Positions 1 through 7,066 of a stretch of DNA of 13,628 bases are shown one piece after another. Below the pieces are notes generated by a model. The model was not told where the DNA came from. It searched no databases and saw only the letters and a list, made by a program, of their open reading frames with translations. Within the stretch, counting starts at the first letter, position 1, and each line of letters opens with the position of its first letter. The stretch comes from Clostridia bacterium (lineage in GTDB: Bacteria > Bacillota_A > Clostridia > Christensenellales > Borkfalkiaceae), in NCBI GenBank assembly GCA_017621955.1, contig JAGASB010000070.1:1-13628 (forward strand), in the 5' to 3' direction. A program made the position numbers and the translations under genes.

Positions 1-1
1 G

Positions 2-1234
2 CTCACCGTTGCAAGAATGGTTGCTGAACACGCACAAAACGTTCGTGGTAAGCATAAGGATTTTGAAACTTTCCTTCCCGAACTTATATCTGCGGGAAAT
101 TCTGCTGTTGAACTTACTCCGTCATTATTGCCGGTACTTAAAAAAGCGGGCGTAGTTGATGCTGGTGGTAAAGGCTTAATGTGCTTATACGAAGGTATGT
201 ATAAAGCAATCATCGGCGAAAGCGTAAGTGAAGAAGTAGTTATGCCTGAAAGTGGTGACGCTGAAAGCGTAATGGACCACGCAGATATAATGAACTTAGG
301 TAATATTGAATTTGCGTATTGTACTGAATTCTTTATTATAAATCTTAACAAAAAAACCACTCTTGCTGATATCGAAAGATTGCGTGAAACACTTATGAGC
401 ATAGGCGATAGTGTTATAGTTATCGGTGACTTAGAGTTTGTTAAGGTGCACGTTCATACCAATCAACCTGGTAAAGCATTATCAGAAGCACTTGAACTTG
501 GTGAACTTGATAGATTAAAAATTGAAAATATGTTAGAGCAAAATCGTGCTCTTATGAAAAAATACGAAGCAGAGAAAAAGGAAATGGGCATGATGTCTAT
601 TTCTGCGGGCGACGGTATTACGGGTATATTTAAGGACCTTATGGTTGATGCTGTTATAGAGGGTGGTCAATCAATGAACCCATCGGCAGACGATATAGCG
701 AACGCCGTTCAACGAATTAACGCTGATAACGTTTTCGTTTTCCCAAACAACAAGAATATTATTCTTGCTGCTGAACAAGCAAAATCATTAGTAAAAAACA
801 AGACGATTCACGTTATTCCAACAAAGAATATTCCACAGGGCTTTGCCGCTGCGCTTGCATTTAACCCTGAAATTCCTGTTGATGAGAATAAGGCGAATAT
901 GATACACGCACTTGATGCTGTAACGGTTGGTCAAGTTACCTATTCGGTAAGAAACACTAAGCTTTATGGCTTTGACCTTAAAGTTGGTGACATAATGGGT
1001 CTTGATAGTAAAAAAATCTTGGCGAAAGGTGAAGATATTCACACCGTAACACTTAACCTTATCGAAAAACTTCGTAACGGTGAAGAAATTATTACCTTAT
1101 ATTACGGACAAGACGTTAAGGAAGAAGATGCTGTTAAGTTGCAAGAAGCAATTATGGAAAAATATCCTGAATGTGACGTTGATATTCACTATGGCGGTCA
1201 ACCTATCTATTACTATTACATTGCATTAGAATAA
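2..1234 (+). CDS. fakA: Fatty acid kinase subunit A (DhaL/DAK2-domain YloV family), 3' part
   Basis: The reading frame is open from base 2, so the 5' end lies outside the window and about 410 C-terminal codons are visible of a family that is usually near 550. FakA is the cytosolic ATP-dependent kinase that phosphorylates fatty acids bound to FakB (DegV) proteins for phospholipid synthesis. The first ~65 residues are the tail of the DhaL ATP-binding domain, with the DAGGKGL segment. The middle domain follows, with CTEF and the VKVHVHTNQPG and ELGEL..LKIENM segments; the Cys and His residues there match positions proposed to bind zinc in characterised FakA. The last ~210 residues are the C-terminal DegV-like domain. 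The gene ends in TAA and is followed within 7 bases by a terminator. A FakB-type gene lies at 4153. The family call is firm; the N-terminal nucleotide-binding residues cannot be checked. Confidence 0.92.
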   Translation, partial: LTVARMVAEHAQNVRGKHKDFETFLPELISAGNSAVELTPSLLPVLKKAGVVDAGGKGLMCLYEGMYKAIIGESVSEEVVMPESGDAESVMDHADIMNLGNIEFAYCTEFFIINLNKKTTLADIERLRETLMSIGDSVIVIGDLEFVKVHVHTNQPGKALSEALELGELDRLKIENMLEQNRALMKKYEAEKKEMGMMSISAGDGITGIFKDLMVDAVIEGGQSMNPSADDIANAVQRINADNVFVFPNNKNIILAAEQAKSLVKNKTIHVIPTKNIPQGFAAALAFNPEIPVDENKANMIHALDAVTVGQVTYSVRNTKLYGFDLKVGDIMGLDSKKILAKGEDIHTVTLNLIEKLRNGEEIITLYYGQDVKEEDAVKLQEAIMEKYPECDVDIHYGGQPIYYYYIALE

Positions 1235-1240
1235 TTTTAC

Positions 1241-1265
1241 GGGAAAGAGAAATCTTTCCCTTTTT
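1241..1265 (+). terminator. Intrinsic terminator after fakA
   Basis: A perfect 8-bp stem (GGGAAAGA / TCTTTCCC) with a GAAA tetraloop is followed by five T. It begins 6 bases after the fakA stop codon. The T tract ends only 10 bases before the recG ATG, so recG depends on read-through or on a promoter inside the end of fakA. Confidence 0.8.
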
Positions 1266-1275
1266 CATAAAACAA

Positions 1276-3288
1276 ATGGAACTTACTAAAATACGCAACG
1301 TAAACGAAAAGCGTGAAAAAGAATTCAATAAACTTGGTATATTTGACACCGCAGATTTAATGCGGTACTTTCCTCGTGCTTATTTAGATTTGAGAGAACG
1401 CCAACTTCTTAAATACGCATACCATAACGACGTTGTTTTGACTGCGGGTAAAGTGCTTAATATTCCCGTAACAAGATATTATAGGCGTGGCGGACTTGTA
1501 AAGGTTGTATGTGAGCAAGAAGGTTACGTTTTTTCAGTCGTTTGGTTTAATCAACCTTACGTTGCAACAAAGTTAAAAGTGGGTGAAGAATATCTTTTTT
1601 ACGGTCGTGTAAGGTGCGATACGGGGGAAGTAAGTTTAGTTAATCCAACCTTTGAACTTTGTGAAAAGGCATTTAGACTAAAAGGAATAGTTCCACAATA
1701 CACCATCAAAGGCACGCTTACCCAAAAACTTTTAAGAGACAGTGCACGTCTTGCCGTTGACGTTGAAAAACCAAAGAGCATAATCCCAAAGGAATTACAA
1801 ATAAAGTATGACCTTTCAGACCTATATACTGCATATAGGGAAGTGCATAACCCAAGCAGTTTTGATACTGAAAAAAAAGCCGCTTCAAGAATTGCCGTAG
1901 AAGAATATTTTGCACTTATTTCTGCGTTTAAGTTTATTAAAGGTGGTAGGGAACAAGTAAGAATAAATAAGTACGACACTACTGCGAAAATGCTTTTAGA
2001 ATTTATTGTTAAGCGTTTTCCGTTTGAGTTTACAGACGGACAAAAAGGCGCTGTGAATGAAATTTTTGCCGATATGACTAGTGGAAAAGTTATGAATAGG
2101 CTTATGCAAGGCGACGTTGGTAGCGGAAAAACAGCTGTTAGCCTTTGCGCCCTTTTTATAGCCGTTTCTAGTGGCTATCAAGCAGTAATGTTAGCACCCA
2201 CGGAAGTTCTGGCAAGGCAAAACTATAATGCCGTTAAAAAGGCTTTTCCCGACTACAACGTTGGGATAATAACCGGTTCAATGACGGCAAAGGAAAAACG
2301 TGAAATTAAACTTGCTGTTTCGCAAGGTTGGATAAACATATTAGTGGGTACTCACGCAGTATTAGAAGATGACGTAGAGTTTAAAAAACTTTCGTTATGT
2401 ATTTGCGATGAGCAACAGAGATTTGGTGTTGCGCAAAGAAGCAGTCTATTAAATAAAGGTGTAACCCCTGACGTTTTGGTTATGAGTGCAACACCTATTC
2501 CTAGAACACTATCGTTAATCTTTTACGGTGATTTGGATATTACAACAATTTCTGATAAGCCGAAAATGAGAGTTGGGATTCAGACAAATATAGTGCCAAC
2601 TGAAAAATATAACGATATGCTTGTCTTTATTGAAAAAGAAATTAAGAATGGTAGGCAGGCTTACTTTGTGTGCCCGAAAATTGAAGGGGACGAAGAGGGT
2701 ACGGTAATGAGTGTCACCGAACTTTATGAAGAATTAAAGTATAAACTGCCAAACGTGCGGGTGGGGCTTTTGCATGGTAAAATGAAAGATAAAGAAAAAA
2801 ATGCCGTTATGCAAGAGTTTAAGGAAAAAAACTTTGATTTTCTTGTTTCAACCACTGTAATAGAAGTAGGTGTTGACGTTCCCGATGCGTCGGTAATGGT
2901 TATATATAACGCTGAAAGATTTGGACTGTCACAGCTTCACCAACTGCGTGGTAGGGTTGGGCGTTCGGATATAAAAAGCTATTGTTTTTTGCTTACCAAA
3001 GTTAAAGATGGCATTGGGTTAGAAAGACTTAAAATATTAAAGGATAATTCGGACGGTTTTAAGATTTCAGAGTTTGATTATAAATTGCGTGGTTCTGGCG
3101 ACTTTATGGGTGATAGACAAAGCGGTAAGTTTATGAGTGACTTAGGTGCACTTAACTATGGAACGGATTCGATTTTCCTTGCTAAAAAAATTAGCGATGA
3201 GTTTTTTGAACTTGGCAAAGACTTTGAAACTGTAAAGGAAGTGGCGATTAAAAAGTACAATAAACTTAAAGATATAACTTTAAATTAA
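1276..3288 (+). CDS. recG: ATP-dependent DNA helicase RecG
   Basis: RecG is a superfamily 2 branch-migration helicase that remodels stalled replication forks and recombination intermediates. The 670-residue length is normal for the family. The N-terminal part (residues ~1-240) includes the wedge/OB region. Walker A GDVGSGKT lies at ~279-286, motif II at ~378-381, and motif III SATPIPRT follows. The C-terminal helicase lobe shows STTVIEVGVDVPDA and QLRGRVGRS, and the RecG-specific tail contains RGSGDFMGDRQSG. Motif II reads DEQQRFGV where most RecG have DEQH. The ATG at 1276 is the first possible start in frame and fits the family N-terminus, but no Shine-Dalgarno precedes it. The position directly after fakA is the common Firmicutes order. 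Identification is very secure. Confidence 0.97.
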   Translation: MELTKIRNVNEKREKEFNKLGIFDTADLMRYFPRAYLDLRERQLLKYAYHNDVVLTAGKVLNIPVTRYYRRGGLVKVVCEQEGYVFSVVWFNQPYVATKLKVGEEYLFYGRVRCDTGEVSLVNPTFELCEKAFRLKGIVPQYTIKGTLTQKLLRDSARLAVDVEKPKSIIPKELQIKYDLSDLYTAYREVHNPSSFDTEKKAASRIAVEEYFALISAFKFIKGGREQVRINKYDTTAKMLLEFIVKRFPFEFTDGQKGAVNEIFADMTSGKVMNRLMQGDVGSGKTAVSLCALFIAVSSGYQAVMLAPTEVLARQNYNAVKKAFPDYNVGIITGSMTAKEKREIKLAVSQGWINILVGTHAVLEDDVEFKKLSLCICDEQQRFGVAQRSSLLNKGVTPDVLVMSATPIPRTLSLIFYGDLDITTISDKPKMRVGIQTNIVPTEKYNDMLVFIEKEIKNGRQAYFVCPKIEGDEEGTVMSVTELYEELKYKLPNVRVGLLHGKMKDKEKNAVMQEFKEKNFDFLVSTTVIEVGVDVPDASVMVIYNAERFGLSQLHQLRGRVGRSDIKSYCFLLTKVKDGIGLERLKILKDNSDGFKISEFDYKLRGSGDFMGDRQSGKFMSDLGALNYGTDSIFLAKKISDEFFELGKDFETVKEVAIKKYNKLKDITLN

Positions 3289-3310
3289 TATAGTTTGTTT
3301 TTACAAAAGA

Positions 3311-3342
3311 AAAGTGCGTGATTTGCAAAAATCACGCACTTT
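3311..3342. terminator. Bidirectional terminator between recG and the XRE gene
   Basis: A perfect 14-bp inverted repeat (left arm 3311-3324, right arm 3329-3342) encloses a GCAA tetraloop. It lies between the 3' ends of two convergent genes. On the minus strand the hairpin is followed by a T-rich run; on the plus strand the downstream sequence is less T-rich, so termination may be stronger for the minus-strand transcript. Confidence 0.85.
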
Positions 3343-3356
3343 AATCTTATTATAAA

Positions 3357-3956
3357 CTACTTGAATTTTCTATATAAAAACCAAAATATAGTAAGCGCTT
3401 GTGCAGGAATGCCTATTAAGAATATCATCCACAAATTTGTTGGTGTAGGTGATAGAACATAGAATAAAGTTAAATATATGGATAAAAGGGCGGTCCATAC
3501 AAGTAGTGAAATTGTTACCATATTTGTCCATAATTTTTTCCATACTGCTGTTAGTACTAATAAAATGATAAACGAAACAGGTAGTGCGTATATAAGCGCT
3601 AACCAAGTATGTGTAATGGTTGGTATTATTATGTTAATTGTTGCAAAACTTAGTATTGCAATTAGCCAAACAAGACCTGCACAACATAAACATATAGTTG
3701 CACGCTTTTTGCTGATTCTGTTTTTGTTTTTTGTTGTATTGCTTTTATTTGGCTCAGAGATTAAAGAATCTATGGTAACGCCGTAAAAATCAGCAAGTTG
3801 TTTTAGAACGTATAAGTCGGGAACTGATTCGCCACGTTCCCATTTGGAAACAGCTTTATCGGAATAATTTAATTTTTCTGCAAGCTCAGCTTGGGTCAAT
3901 GCAACACCTTTTCTATAATAGGCTAAGTTTTGCGCTAAGTTTTCTTTAATATCCAT
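3357..3956 (-). CDS. XRE-family HTH regulator with four-helix membrane domain
   Basis: The N-terminal ~65 residues form an XRE/Cro-type helix-turn-helix: LTQAELAEKLNYSDKAVSKW, then the family pattern ERGESVPD..VLKQLADFYGVTID. A short Lys/Asn-rich linker (~70-85) leads to four predicted membrane segments at about 87-110, 117-139, 144-168 and 174-195. The protein is therefore likely a membrane-tethered DNA-binding regulator. The signal is unknown; envelope or lipid state is a guess from the divergent degV gene. The ATG at 3956 is the only start that keeps the HTH whole. There is no Shine-Dalgarno, and a -10 box lies 6 nt upstream, so the mRNA is probably leaderless. The gene ends in TAG before a bidirectional terminator. 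The probable operators are the CTACT/AGTAG repeats in the intergenic region. Confidence 0.88.
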   Translation of the reverse strand: MDIKENLAQNLAYYRKGVALTQAELAEKLNYSDKAVSKWERGESVPDLYVLKQLADFYGVTIDSLISEPNKSNTTKNKNRISKKRATICLCCAGLVWLIAILSFATINIIIPTITHTWLALIYALPVSFIILLVLTAVWKKLWTNMVTISLLVWTALLSIYLTLFYVLSPTPTNLWMIFLIGIPAQALTIFWFLYRKFK

Positions 3957-3962
3957 AAATAT

Positions 3963-3991
3963 ATATTAACACAAAAAAGTAAAACAGTCAA
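3963..3991 (-). promoter_or_regulatory. Sigma-A-type promoter of the XRE gene
   Basis: Read on the minus strand, TTGACT (3986-3991), a 17-bp spacer and TAATAT (3963-3968) form a near-consensus promoter. Six bases (ATATTT) separate the -10 from the ATG, which places the expected transcription start on the first base of the start codon. Confidence 0.72.
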
Positions 3992-4016
3992 CTAATTTGT
4001 TGTAAAAACGCCTAAT

Positions 4017-4092
4017 TCTACTTTTAGTAGAGTTAATGTTTTTTCTCTACTTTATTACATATTATAAGTAGATAAATGTATGTTAAAAGTAG
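4017..4092. promoter_or_regulatory. Operator-like CTACT/AGTAG repeat cluster
   Basis: TCTACT-TTT-AGTAGA (4017-4031) is a perfect 6-3-6 palindrome. Further half-sites follow: TCTACTT at 4046, AAGTAGA at 4066 and AAAGTAG at 4086. The last one ends one base before the -35 of the degV promoter. The 4046/4066 pair forms a second, wider inverted repeat, and successive half-sites are about 20 bp apart, close to two helical turns. This suits a dimeric regulator, probably the divergently encoded XRE protein. Its role as an operator is inferred. Confidence 0.55.
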
Positions 4093-4093
4093 G

Positions 4094-4122
4094 TTGAAAT
4101 TTAATTGATATTAATATAAAAT
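4094..4122 (+). promoter_or_regulatory. Promoter of the degV-family gene
   Basis: TTGAAA (4094-4099), a 17-bp spacer and TAAAAT (4117-4122) form a plausible sigma-A promoter. It lies directly after the last AAAGTAG half-site and leaves a leader of about 25 nt that carries the strong GGAGGG ribosome-binding site at 4143-4148. Confidence 0.6.
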
Positions 4123-4152
4123 AAAAGGCACAAACAAGTTTCGGAGGGAATT

Positions 4153-4995
4153 ATGAAAATTGCAATATCAGCAGAAACAACAGCTGATTTAACAAAAGAA
4201 TTGATTGAAACGTATGATATAAAAATTGTTCCGTTTACCATTCAGCTTGGAGAAAAAAGTGCATTTGACGGACAAATAACCACTGATGAGATTATTGATT
4301 TTGTCAATAAAACGAAAATTTTACCTAAAACAAGTGCGGTAAATGAATATCAATATACCGAGCACTTTGAATCGCTTTTGAAAGACTTTGATGGCATTGT
4401 TCACTTTTCGCTATCGTCAGAACTTAGTTTAGCGTGTTCAAATGCTAAAAGAGCCGCTGAGAAGTTTAAGAACGTATACGTCGTTGACTCATTGTCTTTA
4501 TCTACGGGTATAGCGCTTTTAACTTTTTATGCAAAAGAACTTGCTGATAAGGGGCTTGATGCAAAAGAGATTTACGATGCTTGCAGTAGACGAGTAACGT
4601 TTGTTCAAGCAAGTTTTGCACTTAAACGTTTGGATTATCTTTATAAAGGCGGTAGATGTAGTTGCCTAACGTATTTCGGGGCGAATATTTTAAAGATAAG
4701 ACCACAAATAATAGTAAAAGACGGAAAAATGATTTCGGGTAAAAAGTACCGTGGAAATTTTGCTCACGTTGTGAAAAATTACTGTGAGGACGTTTTGGAA
4801 CAATTTGATACACCCGACTTAAAATATGCGTTTGTAACGTATACTACGGCAGAAGATGATATAATTGAAACTGCAAAAAAATATCTAAAAGAACGTGGCT
4901 TTGAAAATATTTACGTTACTCGTGCAGGCGGAACGATAACAAGCCATTGTGGTGAAGACTGCTTAGGTATTTTATATATTAACGATGGAAATTAA
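4153..4995 (+). CDS. DegV family fatty-acid-binding protein (FakB-like)
   Basis: DegV/FakB proteins bind a fatty acid in the cytosol and present it to FakA for phosphorylation. The 280 residues match the usual family length and two-lobed plan. The N-terminal AETTADL corresponds to the D/ST-ADL motif. Thr60-Ser61 and Ser92 lie where the carboxylate-binding Thr and Ser of the family sit. GGR at ~166-168, followed by LKIRPQIIVKDGKM, starts the second lobe, and His265 in TSHCGEDCLGI matches the conserved C-terminal His. The TSQPS-like motif is diverged here (TSAVN), as is the SGTYQSA-like motif (SLACSNA), so the preferred lipid may differ. GGAGGG 4 nt upstream fixes the ATG. The gene is transcribed divergently from the XRE regulator and ends 20 bp from the convergent amidase. 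The family is certain; the FakB role is inferred and strengthened by fakA nearby. Confidence 0.93.
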   Translation: MKIAISAETTADLTKELIETYDIKIVPFTIQLGEKSAFDGQITTDEIIDFVNKTKILPKTSAVNEYQYTEHFESLLKDFDGIVHFSLSSELSLACSNAKRAAEKFKNVYVVDSLSLSTGIALLTFYAKELADKGLDAKEIYDACSRRVTFVQASFALKRLDYLYKGGRCSCLTYFGANILKIRPQIIVKDGKMISGKKYRGNFAHVVKNYCEDVLEQFDTPDLKYAFVTYTTAEDDIIETAKKYLKERGFENIYVTRAGGTITSHCGEDCLGILYINDGN

Positions 4996-5017
4996 AAAGC
5001 AGCATTGTGCAGTTTTT
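4994..5017. terminator. Weak bidirectional terminator between degV and the amidase gene
   Basis: Only 20 bp separate these convergent genes. The region reads as an A5 run, an imperfect hairpin around GCA-TTG-TGC, and a T5 run, so each strand ends in a T tract. The stem has a bulge and a mismatch, so the assignment is tentative. Confidence 0.4.
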
Positions 5018-5498
5018 ATATCCTAACGCCGTCAATATGAATATATCTAATCATATTATAAATATAACTATTTAACGGTCGGTTTAATGCGTCAAAAGTG
5101 TGAGCGCAAACGAAAATTTTATCGTTTATTATTTGGCTGACTATTGCTGAGTGGTAGAAAAAACCTAAGTTGTTTCCAAGTTCGATTACGTCGCCAACTT
5201 CAACTTCGTTTTTATCTACAAGATATCCAAATGGACCAAAACTGTTGTTTTTTGTTATAAAATCATAAAAGAATTCAACGCCACTCCAAGACGGACTACG
5301 GTCGTTTAAGTTTTTATAAAACCATCCGTAGGTGTTAGTGTAATTCATTATCTTTGAGCCCGCAAAAACGCACTGCGATACAAAGTTTGTGCAGTCACCA
5401 CCAAGATTGTCAAAACTGTAATAATTTGGATTTCTTTTTAAAGCGTATTTTAATGCGTAATTTACTGCATTATCTCTGTCATACTTTATTATTTTCAT
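5016..5498 (-). CDS. Amidase_6-type putative cysteine amidase/peptidase
   Basis: The 160 residues match the putative amidase domain (Amidase_6, NlpC/P60-like papain fold). The first residues, YDRDNAVNYALKYA, are the usual opening of that domain. Cys36 in GGDCTNFVSQC is the probable nucleophile. SWSGVEFFYDFI and VGDVIEL follow, His116 in FYHSAIVS is the probable catalytic base, and AHTFDALNRPLNSY closes the domain. There is no signal peptide and no cell-wall-binding module, so it is either cytosolic or exported by an unusual route. The substrate is unknown; related domains are found in secreted cell-wall hydrolases and sporulation proteins. ATG 5498 has no Shine-Dalgarno and lies 6 nt from a -10 box. 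The gene is convergent with degV and divergent from the ceramidase-like pseudogene. The family is confident; the function is not. Confidence 0.85.
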   Translation of the reverse strand: MKIIKYDRDNAVNYALKYALKRNPNYYSFDNLGGDCTNFVSQCVFAGSKIMNYTNTYGWFYKNLNDRSPSWSGVEFFYDFITKNNSFGPFGYLVDKNEVEVGDVIELGNNLGFFYHSAIVSQIINDKIFVCAHTFDALNRPLNSYIYNMIRYIHIDGVRI

Positions 5499-5504
5499 AA
5501 AACC

Positions 5505-5534
5505 ATATTACGTTTTTAAGTAAAATTATGTTAA
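5505..5534 (-). promoter_or_regulatory. Promoter of the amidase gene
   Basis: On the minus strand, TTAACA (5529-5534), an 18-bp spacer and TAATAT (5505-5510) resemble a sigma-A promoter. GGTTTT (6 nt) separates the -10 from the ATG, so the expected start of the transcript coincides with the start codon. Confidence 0.58.
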
Positions 5535-5574
5535 AACGTGATACTAATATTAAACATATTGATAATTTTTTGTA

Positions 5575-5603
5575 TTGTTTTTAATAAAAAAATATGTTAT
5601 AAT
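5575..5603 (+). promoter_or_regulatory. Extended -10 promoter of the ceramidase-like gene
   Basis: TTGTTT (5575-5580), a 17-bp spacer ending in TGT, and a perfect TATAAT (5598-5603) form a strong extended -10 promoter. An 8-3-8 inverted repeat (ATAATATT / AATATTAT, 5599-5617) covers the -10 and initially transcribed region and could be an operator. The ribosome-binding site TTGGAG at 5620-5625 lies 7 nt before the ATG. Confidence 0.72.
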
Positions 5604-5632
5604 ATTGAAAATATTATTTTTGGAGATTTATT

Positions 5633-6994
5633 ATGAGTAACACGTTAAAAGCGGGATTTGGTAGAATTAACGTTACGCCAATGATTGGTATTAAACTTAG
5701 ATGATATTTTATTGAAAGACTTGCAGATGGCGTTTTAGATAATTTAGAAGCAAACGCAGTGGCTGTTAGTGACGGTACGAATACTGCAGTAATGATTGCT
5801 ATTGATACTTGCTCGCTGTGTAGTGGTGAGGTTGCGGAATTTTTTAGGAAGAAAGTTGGTGAAAAAACAGGGCTACCAGAACAAGCGTTGTTTATTCACG
5901 CAACGCATTCTCATACTGCGCCTGGACTTAGTGTTGATAAAAATGATGATAAGCTAACTGTTGAATATACTGAATTTTTAGCAGAACAACTTACAAAAGT
6001 TGCAATGAATGCGATAGAAGATTTAAAACCTGCAAAGATGGGGTATGGTGTTGGAAATGCACCTAATATTGCATTTATTCGTAGGTTTAGAATGAAAGAC
6101 GGAACTGTTAAAACTAACCCGGGTGTAAATAATCCAGATATAGTCGAGCCGATAGGTAACGTTGATGAAAGGGTCGGTGTTTTGCGCTTTGATAGACAAG
6201 GGTGTGAAAGCATAGTGATTGCTAACTTTGCCGACCACCCCGATACCATCGGCGGTTGCAAAGTTTCGGGGGATTGGCCTGCATTTATAAGAAGATTTGT
6301 TGAAAAGGCAATAGATAATACAAAATGTATTTTGTTTAATGGGGCAGAAGGGGACGTTAATCACGTCAACGTTCATCCAACTGCTGGTGATTTTAACGAT
6401 ATGTTTAACGACTTTGACGGCTGTTCACGTGGGTACGGTCATTCAAGGCACATGGGTAGAGTTGTTGCAGGTGCAGTTATGCAAGTTTATGATAAGGTTA
6501 ATTACGTTGACGTAGTCGACGTTAAATATTTGCATAAATCTTATGAAATTCCGTCTAATAAGCCAGACCCTAAGGATTTGCCGCTTGCTCATAAGTATAA
6601 CGACTTGCATAACGCAGGTAGAGACGATTTGATACCTTTTGAAGCGATGATGTTGACAACGGTAGTTGCAGAAGCAGGTCGTATGGTAAGATTAGAAAAT
6701 GCACCCGATTCATTTAGTATGCTGTTCAGTGTTTTAAAAATTGGTAGCGTTGCGCTTTTCGGTATTCCAGGTGAACCGTTTAACGGCGTAGGTAAGGCAA
6801 TCAAAAAAGCTGACGGATATGACCTAGTTATGCCTTGTTGTTTAACTAACGGTGCAGATGGTTATTTTCCGATGATGGATGCTTACGTTGAGGGCGGGTA
6901 TGAGGCGAGAAGCTCTAACTTCAAAGCAGGTGTTGCTGAAAAGATTATAGATGCCGGTTTAGAAATGTTAAACAAGTGCGTTAAGGATAAATGA
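5633..6994 (+). pseudogene. Neutral/alkaline ceramidase-like hydrolase, interrupted by in-frame TGA
   Basis: The frame opens at ATG 5633 behind TTGGAG. It reads through family-typical GFGRINVTPMIGIKLR, meets TGA at codon 24 (5702-5704), and continues in the same frame as YFIERLADGVLDNLEA to TGA 6994 (453 codons plus the final stop). In the family this stretch reads like IPL.GYF.ER.A.GVLDPL, so the TGA sits where a glycine is expected; one change from GGA explains it. Downstream the domain (pfam04734-like) is whole: zinc-site HATHSHTAPG (His89, 92, 94), NFADHPDTIGG (His202) and NGAEGDVN. It is much shorter than true ceramidases (~650-700 residues) and lacks their C-terminal domain, so the real substrate is uncertain. 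Re-initiation at GTG 5759 would lose the N-terminal strand. It is probably a recent pseudogene with intact promoter and terminator. Confidence 0.8.
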
Positions 6995-6998
6995 AAAA

Positions 6999-7023
6999 CC
7001 ACGGGGTTTACCCGTGGATTTTT
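6999..7023 (+). terminator. Intrinsic terminator after the ceramidase-like gene
   Basis: CCACGGG (6999-7005), a 5-nt loop, CCCGTGG (7011-7017) and a T-rich tail (ATTTTTATT) start 4 bases after the final TGA. This confirms that the TGA at 6992-6994 is a true gene end. Confidence 0.88.
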
Positions 7024-7066
7024 ATTATAAGTTTGTAAAATTATAGTTGTGTAAGAAAAATTTTTG

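Noticed and set aside
788..1042. Minus-strand open frame inside fakA
   Set aside because: It overlaps a conserved domain on the other strand, has no ribosome-binding site and no recognisable protein features; the same holds for other antisense frames inside recG, degV, the antiporter and rluD.
3478..3786. Plus-strand 102-codon frame opposite the XRE gene
   Set aside because: It lies entirely within the XRE gene's membrane-domain and linker coding sequence, and its hydrophobic composition is a by-product of complementing that AT-rich region.
5702..5704. Genome-wide reassignment of UGA to glycine (as in SR1/Gracilibacteria)
   Set aside because: No other gene in the window has an internal TGA, TGA ends this same gene at 6994 just before a terminator, and the gene content is Firmicutes-like.
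5702..5760. Selenocysteine readthrough of the TGA in the ceramidase-like gene
   Set aside because: The position matches a structural Gly rather than a catalytic Cys, and no stable hairpin follows the TGA at the distance used by bacterial SECIS elements.
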